Of a stretch of 64,000 bases of DNA, positions 21,815 through 32,340 are shown one piece after another. The DNA is from Hyaloperonospora brassicae. Its lineage: Eukaryota > Oomycota > Peronosporomycetes > Peronosporales > Peronosporaceae. The notes below the pieces were generated by a model that saw only the letters and a program-made list of their open reading frames with translations, was not told the origin of the DNA and ran no database searches. Each line of letters opens with the position of its first letter. The stretch's first letter is position 1. A program made the position numbers and the translations under genes. The DNA lies in assembly GCA_947650285.1 (NCBI GenBank), contig CANTFL010001456.1, positions 248,001 through 312,000 on the forward strand. The letters are read 5' to 3'.

Positions 21815-23240
21815 ATGATTTCAAGTGGTAACGCTCTACCACCTCCATCACATCAAGTGGTGTGTAATATCGACGTCCACGGTCATGATCCTATTAAGCA
21901 ACGGACCAGACGGGTTCCACAACGCCACCTATCGAAGCTGGAAGAGCTGCTAAAAGAGTTGTTGAAGGCAAGACTGATTTCGTTTTTTCAGAGTCCTCGG
22001 GCGTCGCTCATAGTGATCATCCCGAAGATGAATGGCGTTGACATCCGGTTACACATCGATTATAAACCCGTTGGTGCCATCAAGGCCAGAACAAAATACG
22101 CAACGCTCTTGGTCGACTATTAGTTGACCGAGCTCGACAGCTACCAGTGGTTTTGCTCACTCGATGCAGCTAGTAGATGTTAGGCGGTAATGATGCTTGA
22201 ACGAGCGCGTCACGTGTCAGCGTTTGTATGTGCACTGGTGCACTTCGAGTGGTTGTGTTTGCCATTTGGGCTTAAGAATGCTCCCATAGTCTACCAACAA
22301 CTCGTCTACAACGAGTTGTGGGTGTATGTTCAGCCGAAAGATGAGTGGAAAGACTTTACCATTAATGTTAAAGTCGACGAAGATGAAACTGCGAGTAAGC
22401 GTGCAACTAAAACCAGAGCTCAACGAGTTTGGATCTGGTGGATCGGCGTTGACGAAGCTCGAAGCCGACTACCGAGCACTCTACAAGTCTGATCCGTTGC
22501 GACGTCTGGTCAATCACCCTGCGAGCAGCATTTTTGTCGCGGGCGAGCTCGATGAATCAACAGTTGCCTCAGTGTTCCGTCGCCGATCGTTTGTGGACGA
22601 TATTTGCTTTGGAGTTAAAAGGTTTGACAAATCTTTAGCGACGCTCGACCGGTTGTTGGTACGCTTCATGGAGTGTCGAATTAGCATTACCTTCACAAAG
22701 AGCATCTTTGTGCAGCATCAAGTAGACTTTCTATCACACAAAGTGACAGCGCAAGATATTGCAGCCGACCTGACCAAATCGATGAAACTCACTGAGTGGC
22801 CATTCCTAGCATCAAAAAAGGGTATGCAAGCGTCCTTCGGAGCGATTAACTACTACATCCGGTTCATCCAGAACATCGCTGTGTATGGAGAAGTAGTGTA
22901 TCAACTCAAGGAAGAAGATTTTCTGTCAGAGGCAAATCTGGTCGGGGTGCGCGCATCTTTCGCTATGCTGCAACAACAATTTGCCAAAGCATCAGTTATG
23001 CGTCATTTGAATCAACAGCCGACGTTCATTTAACGGGGTTTTCTAATGTGTGAGCGTTGAGCAGTACGTTGATGAAAATTAATGACGTAATTTTACGCCC
23101 CGTACGGTTTTGTTGTCGACTATTGAAAGAGAGCGAGATCAATTGCCACCTTGCCGAGGGCGAAGTGCTAACGCTGCTTCAGTTGCTGAAAATCACGCAT
23201 ACTCTCCTCGCTGGAGAAACCATCCACATAAACACCTGAT
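21815..23240 (+). pseudogene. Gyp-1a reverse transcriptase and first RNase H
   Basis: RT blocks in order: KARLISFFQSPRASLIVI and NGVDIRLHIDYKPV (21960-22070), ERARHVSAFVC and FGLKNAP (22198-22285), the catalytic FVDDICFG (22590-22613), DFLSHKV, and KKGMQASFGAINYYIRFIQ (22818-22875). Between FGLKNAP and FVDD lie about 101 codons; Chr-1 in this window has about 20. This insertion is also present in Gyp-1b. RNase H follows at 22990-23239 (VILRPVRFCCRLLKESEINC). Several frameshifts and stops make it inactive. Confidence 0.78.
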
Positions 23241-23439
23241 TCTCTACGATGAAATGGATCTTCACGTCTAATTCTTCCTACGAAAGGTCCGTAAGCTTCG
23301 ATGTATTACTCTCCCCGTATCATCTGAAGATCAAGAGGGTGAGCGAACGCGATGTGGACTTCGCCCAGTTGTTGTGAGCGTCCGTCACACCGACTATCTG
23401 TCTCGACGAGTCACTAAGATACATTGCCCCACCTGTTAA

Positions 23440-23958
23440 ACACTCGGCGAGTATTCGACTGCATCAGGAGCTTCTCTTTGCGCGTGTACTTCCGACGGCT
23501 CCGCGAAGACAGAGAGATACGGGTTTTTTGGAATTTGCTCGTGGGTACTGTGGAAATTGCCGGAATGTACCACTGTGATTGCTGCGAGTGCTTACCTATC
23601 GACAAATACAGTAAATCTTGCGGATTACACCGGAATGAATAACGGAACACAAGCGGCCTTAGAACATAAAGTGCCTGAATTGATTATCGTGGGTGAATCC
23701 AGGCTCGCAATCCAGCAATCCATGGGGGTGATCGCATGCAAGAAAGAATCGCTGCAGGTGATGCTAGCGCTTCACCAGGAATTAGTCGCCCAGTTCTACT
23801 CTGTCCGGTATTTACACGTTATACGGTGTTACAATGCGGCCACAGATACGCTAGTCACCGAAGCGTTGGAATTCAAACCGGGTAAAGTGGTGAAGGACCC
23901 AGGACGACTGAGCGAGCTGCAGAATCCCAACCGCATACAAGAGAGGTTACTTGTTTAG
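23440..23958 (+). pseudogene. Gyp-1a second (archaeal-type) RNase H remnant
   Basis: DGSAKTERYG (around 23490-23520) carries the first catalytic Asp. IAASAYLSTNTVNLADYTGM then replaces the expected Glu by Asp, and IIVGESRLAIQQSM has Glu instead of the second catalytic Asp. YNAATDTLVTEAL holds the last acidic position. The domain is separate from, and downstream of, the normal RT-linked RNase H, giving the dual-RNase H design reported for oomycete and plant Ty3/gypsy elements. Two of the four catalytic acids are altered. Confidence 0.7.
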
Positions 23959-24439
23959 TCTTCCCCGTCTAAAGAAGGGAAAGAACCTCCAACGGTAGCT
24001 ACAACCACACGGAGTAGAACTCGACAAGTACGATTAGCTGATCAACCAGAATGAAAGCAACTGGACACCCCAAGCTGCGCGAAGAATCACTAGGACAGGA
24101 ACTACTAAGCGTCAGAGTTGTCCGATGAAGCAAACATGCGGGGTGAATTCGAGAAGACCACCCGACAATCCGAGACTCGACGAGTACCAAAGCAACCGAC
24201 AGAAGCGCCTAGGCGCCGAGAACTGCCGAGTACTGAAAACATCGATACGCTAGGAGTACAAGCCGAACGTAGAGAAAGGATCTCGATAGCTCAAGATGAG
24301 GAAGAGAAGTGGGTAACGGTCAATATGTTTCTTAGAGGCGAGGTTGACAAGCTGACCCATGAAAAAATTAACTACGGGGTGACAAAAATGACGAAGACCT
24401 CAAGTTACGATTGGTAGCTGCAGCTACCTTGATCGATGA

Positions 24440-25203
24440 GATTCTGCTAAATTGCCATGACTCTGTGGAAGGCGGACACCAAGGGATCGTAAGGACGTTT
24501 CATGAGTGAATTCCGATTATTACTGGACCGGGCTCTACGCCGACGTAACGAAACATACACAAGCATGTGAGGATTGCAGCACCAGCAAGAGCACGCCTTA
24601 ATTGAGAGGCCATTTGCCGCGTAACGTCGTATCCGACCGGCTCTTTCAGATAGTATCAATCGATTTCGTAATTCCTTTACCAGTAACTCGACGAGGGAAT
24701 ACGGTGCTGCTACTATTCCAAGATCACTTCACGGAATTCGTCATTGCCAAGGTGCTGAGTGCAACACGGGCATTTGAAGTTGCGAAGGCTTCCGAAGAGA
24801 ACATCTTTTGTCGTTTCGGAGCTCCCAGCCTCGTTCGCCATGATAGAGACCCAAGATTCATGAGTGAAGTGTTTCAAACCTTCGCCGAGATGATGGGGTC
24901 CAAATCACGAGATACGTTAAGTGCAGACCCCAAGCGAACGGACGACAAGAACGTAGCATGAAGACGATGGTCCAGACAGTGCGCGTGAATGTCGAGGATC
25001 CTCTTCAAGCAGACTGGGACTACATCGCCGAGCGATTGGTACATGCGTTGGATAACTCCAGAAAACCTACGAGAAAAGTGACTACCTTCTACCTAGTTCA
25101 TCGTTGGGATGCGCACTCTACACTGAAAGTCATGACCGAGTCGTTTCGGCGGACACCAATTAGAGTTAGCAAAGTCATAAGCTCAGCAGACCCGGTCACG
25201 TAA
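24440..25203 (+). pseudogene. Gyp-1a integrase remnant
   Basis: The HHCC zinc domain is readable across frames at about 24450-24600 (HDSVEGGHQGIVRTF, then CEDCSTSKS). The catalytic core begins with IVSIDFVIPLPVTRRGN (first Asp, about 24660) and has FGAPSLVRHDRDPRFMSEVF (second Asp, about 24840). The region where the catalytic Glu is expected (RPQANGQQER-like in relatives) reads PKRTDDKN, so the Glu is lost by a frame or base change. The core continues to 25203 in a new frame. Confidence 0.7.
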
Positions 25204-25437
25204 CGACGCGAGTCCAACCGACAACGAGAGATAGCGCACAGGCTTGCGAAAGAATACTAAGTGATCGCGAAAGCTCGACGAGCAAAAGACCACAATGAAG
25301 GATTGAGCCCGGCGGAACGACGAACCATCCCACCAACGAGACGATCAGATCATATTGAATAACCGATTCAACAAATTGAAGGAAACGATGCGCCATTCGG
25401 GACAAGGTTCGACGAAGGGGATCCAGTATCGCTGTTC

Positions 25438-25911
25438 ATGGAGAAAGTGAAGCCTGGTTTGAAGAAGAATCTGGCTCATCGATGGCATGGGAAGTTCCGC
25501 ATAAAGCGACGAGTGAAGGACATCGCTTTCGAATTAGAGTTACCCGACCGGAGCGGGTATAGATTCTACCCTGTCGTACATGTGTCACGCTTGAAGAAAG
25601 TCAGGGATCATGGTGAGCGACCTACTATGAGGTTGGTAACTGGACTCGCTGAGACCGACCGTTTCGATTTCGACGAAGAATTCTTGCCAGGGAATCGTTG
25701 GGAGCCAGGCAAAGCGAGCGATAGGTACGAAGTAGAAGCATTCGTGGGTGATGACTTACCGCTCTCAACTAGCATCAGCAGGACCCAGCGAAGGTTTATG
25801 GTGAAGTGGAAAGGCTGTAACACACCGACATGGAAGCCTCTATATAATCTATCGTGCGGAGGTTTGTTATACGATTACCTACGGAGGAGAAGAAGCGAGA
25901 GAATTGGTTGA
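25438..25911 (+). pseudogene. Gyp-1a integrase C-terminus and chromodomain-like tail
   Basis: The open frame has 157 codons. VKPGLKKNLAHRWHGKFRI and YRFYPVVHVSRLKKV are the integrase C-terminal (GPY/F-like) block. FDFDEEFLPGNRW and YEVEAFVGDD follow, then the chromodomain-like RRFMVKWKGCNTPTWKPL and NLSCGGLLYDYLRRRR. Such tails are thought to steer integration to marked chromatin. This is the longest undamaged piece of copy a. Confidence 0.75.
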
Positions 25912-26152
25912 AAATGGTACGGGTGGTAGATTAGTGCTAGTCCACGCAACAATGTCATCAACAGCCTTACCTCTGTGACGACAAGCAGGCAGCGATCAGA
26001 GAGAAAGTAACTGCGTCAAGATTGCACAAGAAACATGGAAGAAAGGAATGTAATCACTCGAATGGATTACCTAAAGACCCGACGAGTCAAGACTCGTAGG
26101 ATGATTTGTCGAGACGAGTTATCCGCATGACAGAATATTCAAGGAAATTAGA

Positions 26153-26628
26153 TGTAACGGGGTTACACGTCGGCTGGTAGCCGACGATAGGTGTGGTGCA
26201 CACACGAGAGGGGGGTACCCTATAAGGTAATATTAGAACACAGTGAGCGTATCAATTGTTGAAGGCTGGTGTCTGTCATCAATTGATTGCAAGATCTTTT
26301 AAGAGGTTATTTAGGGCAGGTTAAATACGTTGTTCTAAGGTGTTCTTTTAGGTTAAATGAAGAAATAAAATTCAGTTCCCATTTTGATCAACATAAGACA
26401 CGTGCCTTACAGGCGTCTTTGATCGGGAGGACAGAAGCAACGCCTGTAAAGGTAGCTTGTCCTCGAGCACTCTGTACTGTGATTCATTTGAATCGTTTGG
26501 TCCCTCTGGAACGGGGACCGTAAGCTCTCTGAGCTTGTTTACTCTCTGAGTCGGGTTCGTAGAACCAAAGTTGCTCGTAAGAGCGTTAAGTCTTCCTCTG
26601 ACTTAAGGAGCTGTGTAGCTCCGCTACA
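26153..26628 (+). repeat. 5' LTR of Chr-1
   Basis: It begins TGTAACGGGGTTACA and ends CTCCGCTACA, giving TG...CA termini. The first 34 bases form two successive hairpins (TGTAAC/GTTACA and CGTCGGCT/AGCCGACG). AATAAA-like sequence is present near 26364. The LTR matches 33268-33740. Confidence 0.92.
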
Positions 26629-26630
26629 CT

Positions 26631-26648
26631 TGGTAGCACTCGTAGTCA
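26631..26648 (+). other. Putative primer-binding site of Chr-1
   Basis: TGGTAGCACTCGTAGTC starts two bases after the LTR end. TGG at this position is expected for pairing with the CCA end of a tRNA. The tRNA species was not identified. Chr-2 (12283) and Gyp-1b (47596) have TGG at the same place. Confidence 0.6.
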
Positions 26649-26686
26649 ATCTACGCCTGAGTCGTTGCGACTGATCCTCTGTGAGG

Positions 26687-27720
26687 ATGGAGCAATCCAC
26701 ACCCCTCTCTGAGGCTTAAAAGGTCGCGCTTGATAAGCTGACCGCGGCCGTAGGCCCTGAGTACGTGAAGTTTCTCGCTGCACAAGGTCCCGATGTGCTC
26801 AACGCACGAGTAGAGACCTTCATGCAGTATGAAACGGCCCTGTTGGGCCAGGTTCGAACCAAGTAGCGTCGGCTATGCCGACACGCTATGTGGCTATGCC
26901 ACCAGAAGAGGCTAAGCCTCGTCCCCTTCGGGTGGACGTTAAATGTTACTCCGGGAAGGAGGGGGAGAACTTGACCCTCTGGATCCGTGAGATTGAGATG
27001 GCCATGGACTCTGGTCTCATCTCACTTGAGAACCAGCGGGTCTCGTTGGCCATCTCTAAGCTCGATGGTAGAGCGAGAGAGTGGGCTTTGACGTGTGGCA
27101 TGTCGGTAAACTTGGCGTTTCCCAAGTGGGATTCGCTTAAGTTGGACCTTTTTCGAGTTTTCTCGCCGCCTAACCAGGCATATCGCGTGCGCTCACGCTT
27201 CTTGTCTACCCGTCAGGGTAAGAACGAGTTAACAGACTATGTCCAGGAGTTGAGAACTCTAATGGCTGCCATGCAGTCCGACCCTCTCCCTGAGACCGTC
27301 TACGTGACAGTCTTCATGGAAGGTCTTCGCACTGGCATTGCCAGGACCGAGGTCTTTCGAGTCCATCCCTCGACTTTTGAGGAGGCTGTGAGCATCGCTC
27401 AGAATGCTGAGCACAACTTCAAGTCAGCCAGACTTGGTTGAAATGGGTACAACCCAAGCTATGCGAGGGCAACTTCAGCAAGTAGCCCAGCTTACTGTAA
27501 GCCCGAACCGATGGATCTCAGCAACGCTGAAGATGAAGGCGAAGCGGAGCTTCATGTTGCCGAGCAACGACAGGAGGTGAGACGCTGTTACATGTGCGGA
27601 AGCACTAAACATCTACGTCCCACTCGTACTTTGCGTAAGCAACGAACGACTCCTACGGGTCGAAACCCCAGCCTCAACCAGAAACTTGGTATGGCACAAG
27701 AAAACGTCGACACCCAGTAG
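26687..27720 (+). pseudogene. Chr-1 gag with damaged zinc knuckle
   Basis: The gag start is probably ATG 26687 (MEQSTPLSEA). A TAA stop follows at 26717, then ALDKLTAAVGPEYVKFLAA and a TAG near 26863. After a frame change the capsid is open from 26875 to 27441 (188 codons), with CYSGKEGENLTLWIREIEMA and ELTDYVQELRTLMAAMQ. The nucleocapsid at 27511-27720 has CYMCGSTKHLRPT: the first three ligands of a CCHC knuckle are present, but the last Cys is lost. Gag would build the particle and bind RNA. Confidence 0.82.
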
Positions 27721-27806
27721 GCGCGGGGCGGCCTACTGGGGTAGAACTGAGTTCTGTCACTCCTCTACGAGGTAGAGCAACACAGGGCGTAGCCCCACAG
27801 AGCTCC

Positions 27807-28410
27807 GTGCCAGCAAGCACAGAGCGTGGATACAAGCCTGGCTTGTTAGTCGCTGAGGCGATAGTTAAAGGCTTTGAGAAGCACTGGTCATTATTAATCG
27901 ATTCTGGGGCGTCATGCAACTATTCTAGACGCCGTTCCCTTGAGGGGAGTCAGCAATATGCTGAGGCGCTCAAAGCGCACGATGGTGATTCCAATCACTG
28001 TTGGGTTAGCGACGGGTAGTCGCGTTACTGTGCCTAAAGTTCCATTGAACTTGGGCGTGAGGTTTTTGGACTTTGATAGCACAGAACGCTGTCTCGTCCT
28101 TGACTTGGATTCGAGATACGATCTCATCCTAGGCATGGCATGGCTTGAACGCCATGAACCATGGATCGATTAGAGGTCTAAGACCTTAGGAGCAACGCGC
28201 AATATTCCTAGCGAAGCTTTGGAGAGTCATGAACCCACCTTTGCTAGGCAACAAAAGCGCTATTGGCGCGAGCCATTGACGGAAGATGTCAATGTGCTGG
28301 ACATTGGTATGTCGGAGTTGATTAACTCGAATGTCTATGACATGAATGTTGAGTGGAGCTCTTCTAACGTGTTTGGAGAGAGTTGTACTCCGTTGAGTGA
28401 TACTATGTGA
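27807..28410 (+). pseudogene. Chr-1 aspartic protease
   Basis: WSLLIDSGASCNY gives an intact D-S-G-A active site (Asp codon 27899-27901). After a frame change the body reads VPKVPLNLGVRFLDFDSTER and YDLILGMAWLERHEPWID. A TAG at 28171-28173 stands where TGG (Trp) is expected, followed by RSKTLGATR in the same frame. A spacer to 28410 then links to the next frame. Confidence 0.78.
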
Positions 28411-28884
28411 TAATTAGTCACTGCATGCGTCAAGCATGGTTGGCCTACGGGCGGGACATACAGAATGTAATTCCTCATGATGTCAGTGCGGTGGCACGTG
28501 AAATTCCACCGAGTGAGGACGGCCGTGATGGCACCTCACTGAATTTCGGTAATGACATTGATGGCGAGAAGCCAGAGTGTTCAGGGCTAGGTCCGAATGC
28601 CGCACGTGAAGTGATCCGTGTAAATCCACTGGGTGAAGTGTTTGAGTTACGTAACACTTCACCAGATGTCGTTCAAGACATGAGCTCTCGTCTAGAGCGT
28701 GCTAAGACAAATAGCAATCACGGGGAGTCGACTGTCCCGGCCTCTAGGAGGCGTACGGTTTCTGTGAGGAAACGATTCCAGCGTAAGGTGACCACTGTGA
28801 AGCGCCCAACGTATAAGAAGTCACGAAGTGATAATAGTAATAATACACTATATACAATTGTCAATAGGTTGACTGGCCAGATCG
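28411..28884 (+). other. Chr-1 protease-RT spacer
   Basis: The frame is open (to 28898) but of low conservation value, ending in a basic stretch (KRFQRKVTTVKRPTYKKSR). It probably belongs to the polyprotein between protease and RT. No domain was recognised. Confidence 0.5.
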
Positions 28885-30530
28885 ATGGCAATAATTAGTC
28901 TTGAGACTCTTCCACCTTTGGACACTCTCTTTGAACTAGACGAAATGACTGACGGCGAATTTAGCCAAGCCTTGCAGGCAGGAGAATTATCCGAGTTAGT
29001 GGTCATTCGACCAGATATTGAGTTGAACTCATCCTCGTTATTGGACGAGTCTGTCCTTGAGGACACAAAGGCGGCATTGGATGCCCGTAGTGGATCCTCG
29101 ATCCTTAAGGATCCTCTTGATCCGTTCTATCCTTTGGTAAAGGAGTTTCAGGACGTGGTGTGTCACAACCCACCGTCTGTATTACCTCCTGATAGAGGTG
29201 TACGTCATGAAATTGACTTGGTTCCTGGAACTAAATACTGCGTAACACGGCAGTGGCCTTTACCGAAGGAACAGTGCGACGTCATAGACGACTTCTTTCG
29301 TGCAAAGCACGCAGCGGGCATGGTTCGTGAGAGCAAATCTCCTCGTTCCACGCCCACATTTTGTGCTCGAAAGCCCAATGGAAAGTGGCGCATTGTTCAT
29401 GCTTACAATAAGCTTAATGCGGCCACCATCCCGGCTCAGACACCAATTCCGAGGAAGGATGTTCTTCAGAACAATATGGTGGGATGTACGATGTACAGTG
29501 AGCTCGATTTAGTCGATGGTTATTACCAATTACTCATGCTTGAGAAAGATATTCCGCTAACAGCGGTGAGTACCCCGAGCGGTATGCTCTGGGAGTGGCT
29601 CGTTATGCCGCAAGGGCTTGTCAAACGCGCCAGCTACGTTCAATCGTCTTGTGACGCAACTGTTTCGGCCTCACCGAGGTTATGCACAGACCTACTTTGA
29701 TGACATCTTTGTCCATAGTCGTGCTATGAACGGCCGGTCTGATGTGGATAATCACATCGACCATTTACGAGCAGTGCTCGAGTGCATGCGCACAAATAAG
29801 TTGTATGCCAACGCCTCTAAGTGCATTTGGTGCAGAAGAGATTCCCTTTATAGGGTGCTTCATCGGGAAGCGTGGTCTTAGAGCGTATCCCGCTAAGGTA
29901 AAAGCCATAGTTGATTGGCCGGTTCCTCAGAACCAGAAGGACTTACGTAAGTGGCTTGGTCTTGCCAATTACTTACACAAGTATAGTGCAAACTATGCAG
30001 ACATGGCTCGACCATTATCCAATCTCCTTAAAAAGGATGTGGAATGGTGTTGGACGAACACCGAGCAGGAAGCCTTTACGGCTGTAAAAGAGATCCTTCT
30101 TCATGCGCCAATATTGGCTTTGCCCGATCCTGATCGGCCTTTCAGTGTCGTCTGTGACGCATCTGACTTTGCCATCGGCAGTGCTCTGTTACAAACAGAT
30201 AACGATGGACGGGAACGCGTCATTGCGTTTAAGTCCAGGCAGTTGAAAGCAGCTGAAAAGAACTATCCAGTTCATGACAAAGAGCTACTTGCAATGAAGT
30301 ATTCTTTAGTTTAGTTCAGAGTTCATCTGCTTAGCTCTAAGCCTTTTGTGATCTTTACAGCTCATGCGTCATTACGCACTGCGACCCAGTCGCCACATCT
30401 CTCTCAGCGAATGACCCGTTGGCTCTCATTCTTTGCGGAATACAACTTCGAGGTGAAGTATAAGCCGGGCAATCAGAATGCTCTGGCTGATGCGTTGTCA
30501 CGCAGGCCTGACTATGAGCTTGCTCATGTT
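28885..30530 (+). pseudogene. Chr-1 reverse transcriptase and RNase H
   Basis: The frame is open to 29700 with [49 protein letters not shown] and [13 protein letters not shown] frameshift near 29625 moves into the frame with [14 protein letters not shown] and the catalytic YFDD (29693-29704). A further shift near 29830 leads to FIGCFIGKRGLRAYPAKVKA, then RKWLGLANYLHKYSANYADM (connection) and RNase H (SVVCDASDFAIGSALLQ; AEKNYPVHDKELLAMKYS). A TAG at about 30312 interrupts it before VIFTAHASLRTAT. About 20 residues separate NAP from YFDD, the usual spacing. Catalytic residues are intact, but the frames are broken. Confidence 0.88.
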
Positions 30531-31740
30531 ACGACTCTGTCATCATCGGTCACAGACCTCATTCGTTCGGCATTTGCCAAAGATGAACATTGTGTAGCTT
30601 TGCTACGTGCTCTGGGGAGCGAGGAATTTATCGACTCAGACATTAAGTTGTCGGCACGATTGCGTGCGAGGCTACATCGATATTCCATCGATCAAGGCCT
30701 GTTGTGCTATAGCACAGATATGGTGGATTCTCCCCGTATCGTTGTCCCTCATGATGAGGAATTGAAGTATCGCATCCTCTATGAGGCGCATGATACTGCG
30801 GTGAGCGGTCATCTCGGTCGAGAAAAGACATATAGCGCCGTGAGCCAATGCTATTGGTGGCCCAAACTTTACAAATGGGTAAGCACATATGTGCGTACGT
30901 GCGAAACGTGTCAACGGGTGAAACCCTCAGCTCATGCGGCTGCGCCGCTCGCTAGTCTCCCTATACCCTCTGGGTGCTGGGAGTTCATCATCATGGATTT
31001 CATGTTCGGTCTGCCGAAAGATGGTTAAGGCAATACGGGTATTGTGGTCTTTGTTGACCGTTTGAGCAAGATGGCTCACTTGGCGGCTGTGCCAGATACC
31101 ATTGATGGTGAAGGTACAGCTACGCTGTTTATCGATCGAGTGTTTCGACAACACGGCTTGCCTGTGGCAATTGTCTCTGACCGAGACCCTCGCTACACTG
31201 GGAAGTTTTGAAAGTCCATCTTCAAGGTGCTCGGCACACGTTTGGACATGTCCACGGCGGATCATCCGCAGACAGATGGTCAAACCGAGCGAGTCAACTC
31301 GCGTTATCGGTGACATCTTGCGCAGTGTTTGCGCTAATACACCAAAACGTTGGAGTTCGATGCTCCCTGTCGTTGAGTTTGCGTTGAATAACGCTATTTA
31401 TGCCTCCACAGGCTTTACTCCGTTCTACGTGAACGGTCTCACACACCCTCGCGATCCGTTAACGCTACCACTGCGTGGTTCAGGGCTTGGTGGGGGAGGA
31501 GTTGCCGATCGGCTGGCAGATATCAGCCTGCTACTGTTCATAAACGGGTAAGCGAGTTTCTCGCAACGCGCTTGAATGTGTTACGACACGTGCGTGATGC
31601 ACTGGCTGATAGCCAAGATAGACAAAAGGAGCAAGTTGATGCTAAAGGCAGAGGATTTATTGAACGTTATAAGGTCGGAGACCAAGTTCTACTCAATGCT
31701 AAAAACCTACCTACAAATGTAGTGTCATGCTGTCTTCAAG
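30531..31740 (+). pseudogene. Chr-1 integrase
   Basis: The zinc-binding HHCC domain reads YEAHDTAVSGHLGREKTYSA, then CETCQRVK (30780-30920). The catalytic core has the first Asp in FIIMDFMFGLP (about 30990), the second in VSDRDPRYTG (about 31180) and the Glu in HPQTDGQTERV (about 31285). All three catalytic acids are present, but stops occur at about 31026 and 31209 (the latter TGA for an expected Trp), with frame changes after 31300. The C-terminal part reads RYKVGDQVLLNAKN near 31670. Confidence 0.82.
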
Positions 31741-31746
31741 ACAAAG

Positions 31747-32340
31747 TTGCGTCCGCGCTTTATTGGGCCGTTCACGGTCATTGCTAAGAAGGGATTGACG
31801 TACACGCTCAACCTTCCGCGCAAACTACGCACGCACCCCGTGTTCTACGTTGGCTTGCTTAAGCCGTATCAGGACCCGTCCCATGTGAACTCGGAGGCGC
31901 TTGCGCCTGGAAATAAGGCCTTGACGTCGACTGTTGCATCCGAACCAGGAGGTCAAGCTGACCATCCACACGGGATAAGGCCAACTCCAACGCCTGAACA
32001 CGGGCTTGCATCGCGCCGAGTTCATTCTGGGTCTTACTTAATGTCTCTCGGAGACCACTCAGCTCACGGAGCACCTTCTCATGCTCCTCCTTCGGTACCC
32101 CGACCGCCACCGACGCTGCTCGATGAGCAAGGAAACCACCAGTTCCATGTGGAGAAAATCCTTCAGCGACGTCGTCGTCGTGGCCAATACCAGTATCTGG
32201 TGAAGTGGCGAGGGTGCCCGGAGTCGGAGAACTCGTGGGAGTATGAGATACCCCTTCGGCAGGATTGCCCTTACGCCGTGGATGTTTTTGAACATCGTGG
32301 CCAGGGTCGCCTTGCGAGCGAGAACGCTTCTCACCAATAG
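31747..32340 (+). pseudogene. Chr-1 integrase C-terminus plus chromodomain
   Basis: The frame is open for 197 codons. RPRFIGPFTVIAKKG and LNLPRKLRTHPVFYVGLLKP form the GPY/F-type integrase end. A Pro/Ser-rich linker follows, then a classical chromodomain: HVEKILQRRRRRGQYQYLVK, WRGCPESENSWEYE. Chromodomains bind methylated histone tails and guide integration. The linker and most of the chromodomain overlap the antisense frame 31859-32776 on the other strand. It ends TAG at 32338-32340. Confidence 0.85.

Larger units (their letters stand above)
16451..26152 (+). mobile_element. Gyp-1 copy a: decayed dual-RNase H Ty3/gypsy retrotransposon, 3' truncated
   Basis: Order: LTR (16451-about 16995), long leader, gag with zinc knuckle, protease, a conserved spacer domain, RT with a large insertion, RNase H, a second archaeal-type RNase H, integrase and a chromodomain-like tail ending at 25911. 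Only about 240 bp follow before the Chr-1 LTR, and no 3' LTR is present. Gyp-1b has a further 4 kb, including an antisense coding region, between its tail and its 3' LTR, so copy a has lost this part. All genes are broken. Much of its body is about 99.5 % identical to Gyp-1c. Confidence 0.8.

Noticed and set aside
26287..26523. 78-codon frame inside the Chr-1 LTR
   Set aside because: Located fully in the LTR, not continued in the other LTR, and no protein-like pattern.
31859..32025. Short extra frames in the Chr-1 linker region (31825-32025 and 32059-32337, minus)
   Set aside because: They lie within the overlap of the sense chromodomain frame and the long antisense frame and are third-frame shadows.
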